A stretch of DNA of 5,264 bases from Actinomycetota bacterium (GTDB taxonomy: Bacteria > Actinomycetota > Thermoleophilia > Solirubrobacterales > Solirubrobacteraceae). Shown one piece after another: positions 5,111 to 5,264 of the stretch. Each line of letters opens with the position of its first letter. Position 1 is the first letter of the stretch. The stretch is taken from positions 1-5,264 of the forward strand of contig JAHWJE010000150.1 in NCBI GenBank assembly GCA_019348575.1, written 5' to 3'. The position numbers were made by a program, and so were the translations under genes. The notes under the pieces were generated by a model. The model was given only the letters and a program-made list of their open reading frames with translations. It had not been told where the DNA came from and searched no databases.

Positions 5111-5148
5111 CGGTTGCACAAGCAGCAGCCGTAGCTGCGAGGCAACCG
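5111..5148. other. Nested stem-loop
   Basis: CGGTTGC (5111-5117) pairs with GCAACCG (5142-5148). Inside, GCAGC (5125-5129) can pair with GCTGC (5134-5138) around a CGTA loop. An alternative pairing GGCAA (5141-5145) with TTGCC (5155-5159) competes with the outer stem. This could be RNA structure or chance in GC-rich DNA. Confidence 0.35.
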
Positions 5149-5187
5149 ACACGCTTGCCAGCGAAGCGCCACCTGCGCCTGCGCTCG

Positions 5188-5205
5188 GCCGACGACGTCG
5201 TCGGC
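5188..5205. repeat. 18-base perfect palindrome
   Basis: GCCGACGACGTCGTCGGC reads identically on both strands. It directly abuts the next hairpin with no base between. It would suit a dimeric DNA-binding protein, or form a 7-bp RNA stem with an ACGT loop. Confidence 0.6.
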
Positions 5206-5236
5206 TCCGCGGCGAGCACGATCTGCTCGCCGCGGA
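5206..5236. terminator. Strong hairpin, possible bidirectional terminator
   Basis: TCCGCGGCGAGCA (5206-5218) and TGCTCGCCGCGGA (5224-5236) form a perfect 13-bp stem around the 5-base loop CGATC. It is the strongest hairpin in the window. No T-run is present on either side. It may terminate transcription from either direction or insulate the PRC-barrel gene from a neighbour beyond the window. Confidence 0.5.
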
Positions 5237-5264
5237 CCGCTTAACCTCGAGGTGTGGGGACTGC

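Larger units (their letters stand above)
5068..5264. other. Structured non-coding 3' region
   Basis: No gene is visible here on either strand. The stretch is dominated by inverted repeats: a hairpin at 5090-5106, a nested stem-loop at 5111-5148, an 18-base palindrome at 5188-5205, a 13-bp hairpin at 5206-5236 and the 10-base palindrome ACCTCGAGGT at 5244-5253. It may hold tandem terminators, a small RNA, or the operator region of a gene beyond the window. Confidence 0.5.

Noticed and set aside
4282..5219. Minus-strand open frames opposite the PRC-barrel/DUF2382 gene
   Set aside because: Low-complexity Ser/Arg or Leu/Arg/His-rich translations without domains, starts or ribosome sites; the + strand gene explains the region.
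1..5264. CRISPR array, tRNA, rRNA, transposase or IS ends
   Set aside because: No regularly spaced repeats, cloverleaf, rRNA motifs, transposase-like protein or terminal inverted repeats with target duplications were seen.

Overview
The window is very GC-rich, with codons ending mostly in G or C, strong Shine-Dalgarno sites (AGGAG, GGAGG) and TTG/GTG starts. The protein set is typical of high-GC Gram-positive bacteria: Tat-exported ferritin-like proteins, DUF4383, PRC-barrel plus DUF2382, and an AI-2E family permease. I would guess a soil actinobacterium, possibly of the Thermoleophilia/Solirubrobacterales type. That placement is inference from protein style, not from a marker gene.

Layout, left to right. 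An AI-2E family membrane protein runs on the + strand (107-1243). It converges on a two-gene minus-strand operon: a Tat-exported ferritin-like lipoprotein (2963 to 2280), then a second Tat-exported, cysteine-free ferritin-like protein (2269 to 1487). The two are ten bases apart, and the downstream Shine-Dalgarno overlaps the upstream stop codon. Upstream of this operon is a 667-base gap (2964-3630) with no intact gene. It holds a clear relic of cytochrome bd oxidase subunit I (3234-3335, minus) and other coding-like scraps. A DUF4383 four-helix membrane protein (4098 to 3631, minus) is then divergently arranged with a PRC-barrel/DUF2382 protein (4330-5067, +). Their shared 231-base upstream region carries a long imperfect hairpin. 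The last 197 bases are non-coding and unusually rich in inverted repeats, including an 18-base perfect palindrome directly abutting a hairpin with a 13-bp perfect stem.

How the genes may work together. The two ferritin-like proteins keep a complete four-helix di-metal ligand set (E, ExxH, E, ExxH). They appear destined for the outside of the membrane, one lipid-anchored and one released, so a joint role in extracytoplasmic metal or peroxide handling is plausible. The PRC-barrel/DUF2382 and DUF4383 families often turn up in stress-associated settings. The region therefore looks like a small envelope/oxidative-stress neighbourhood from which a cytochrome bd gene has been lost. No mobile element, CRISPR array, tRNA or rRNA was seen. 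No promoter could be called with confidence.
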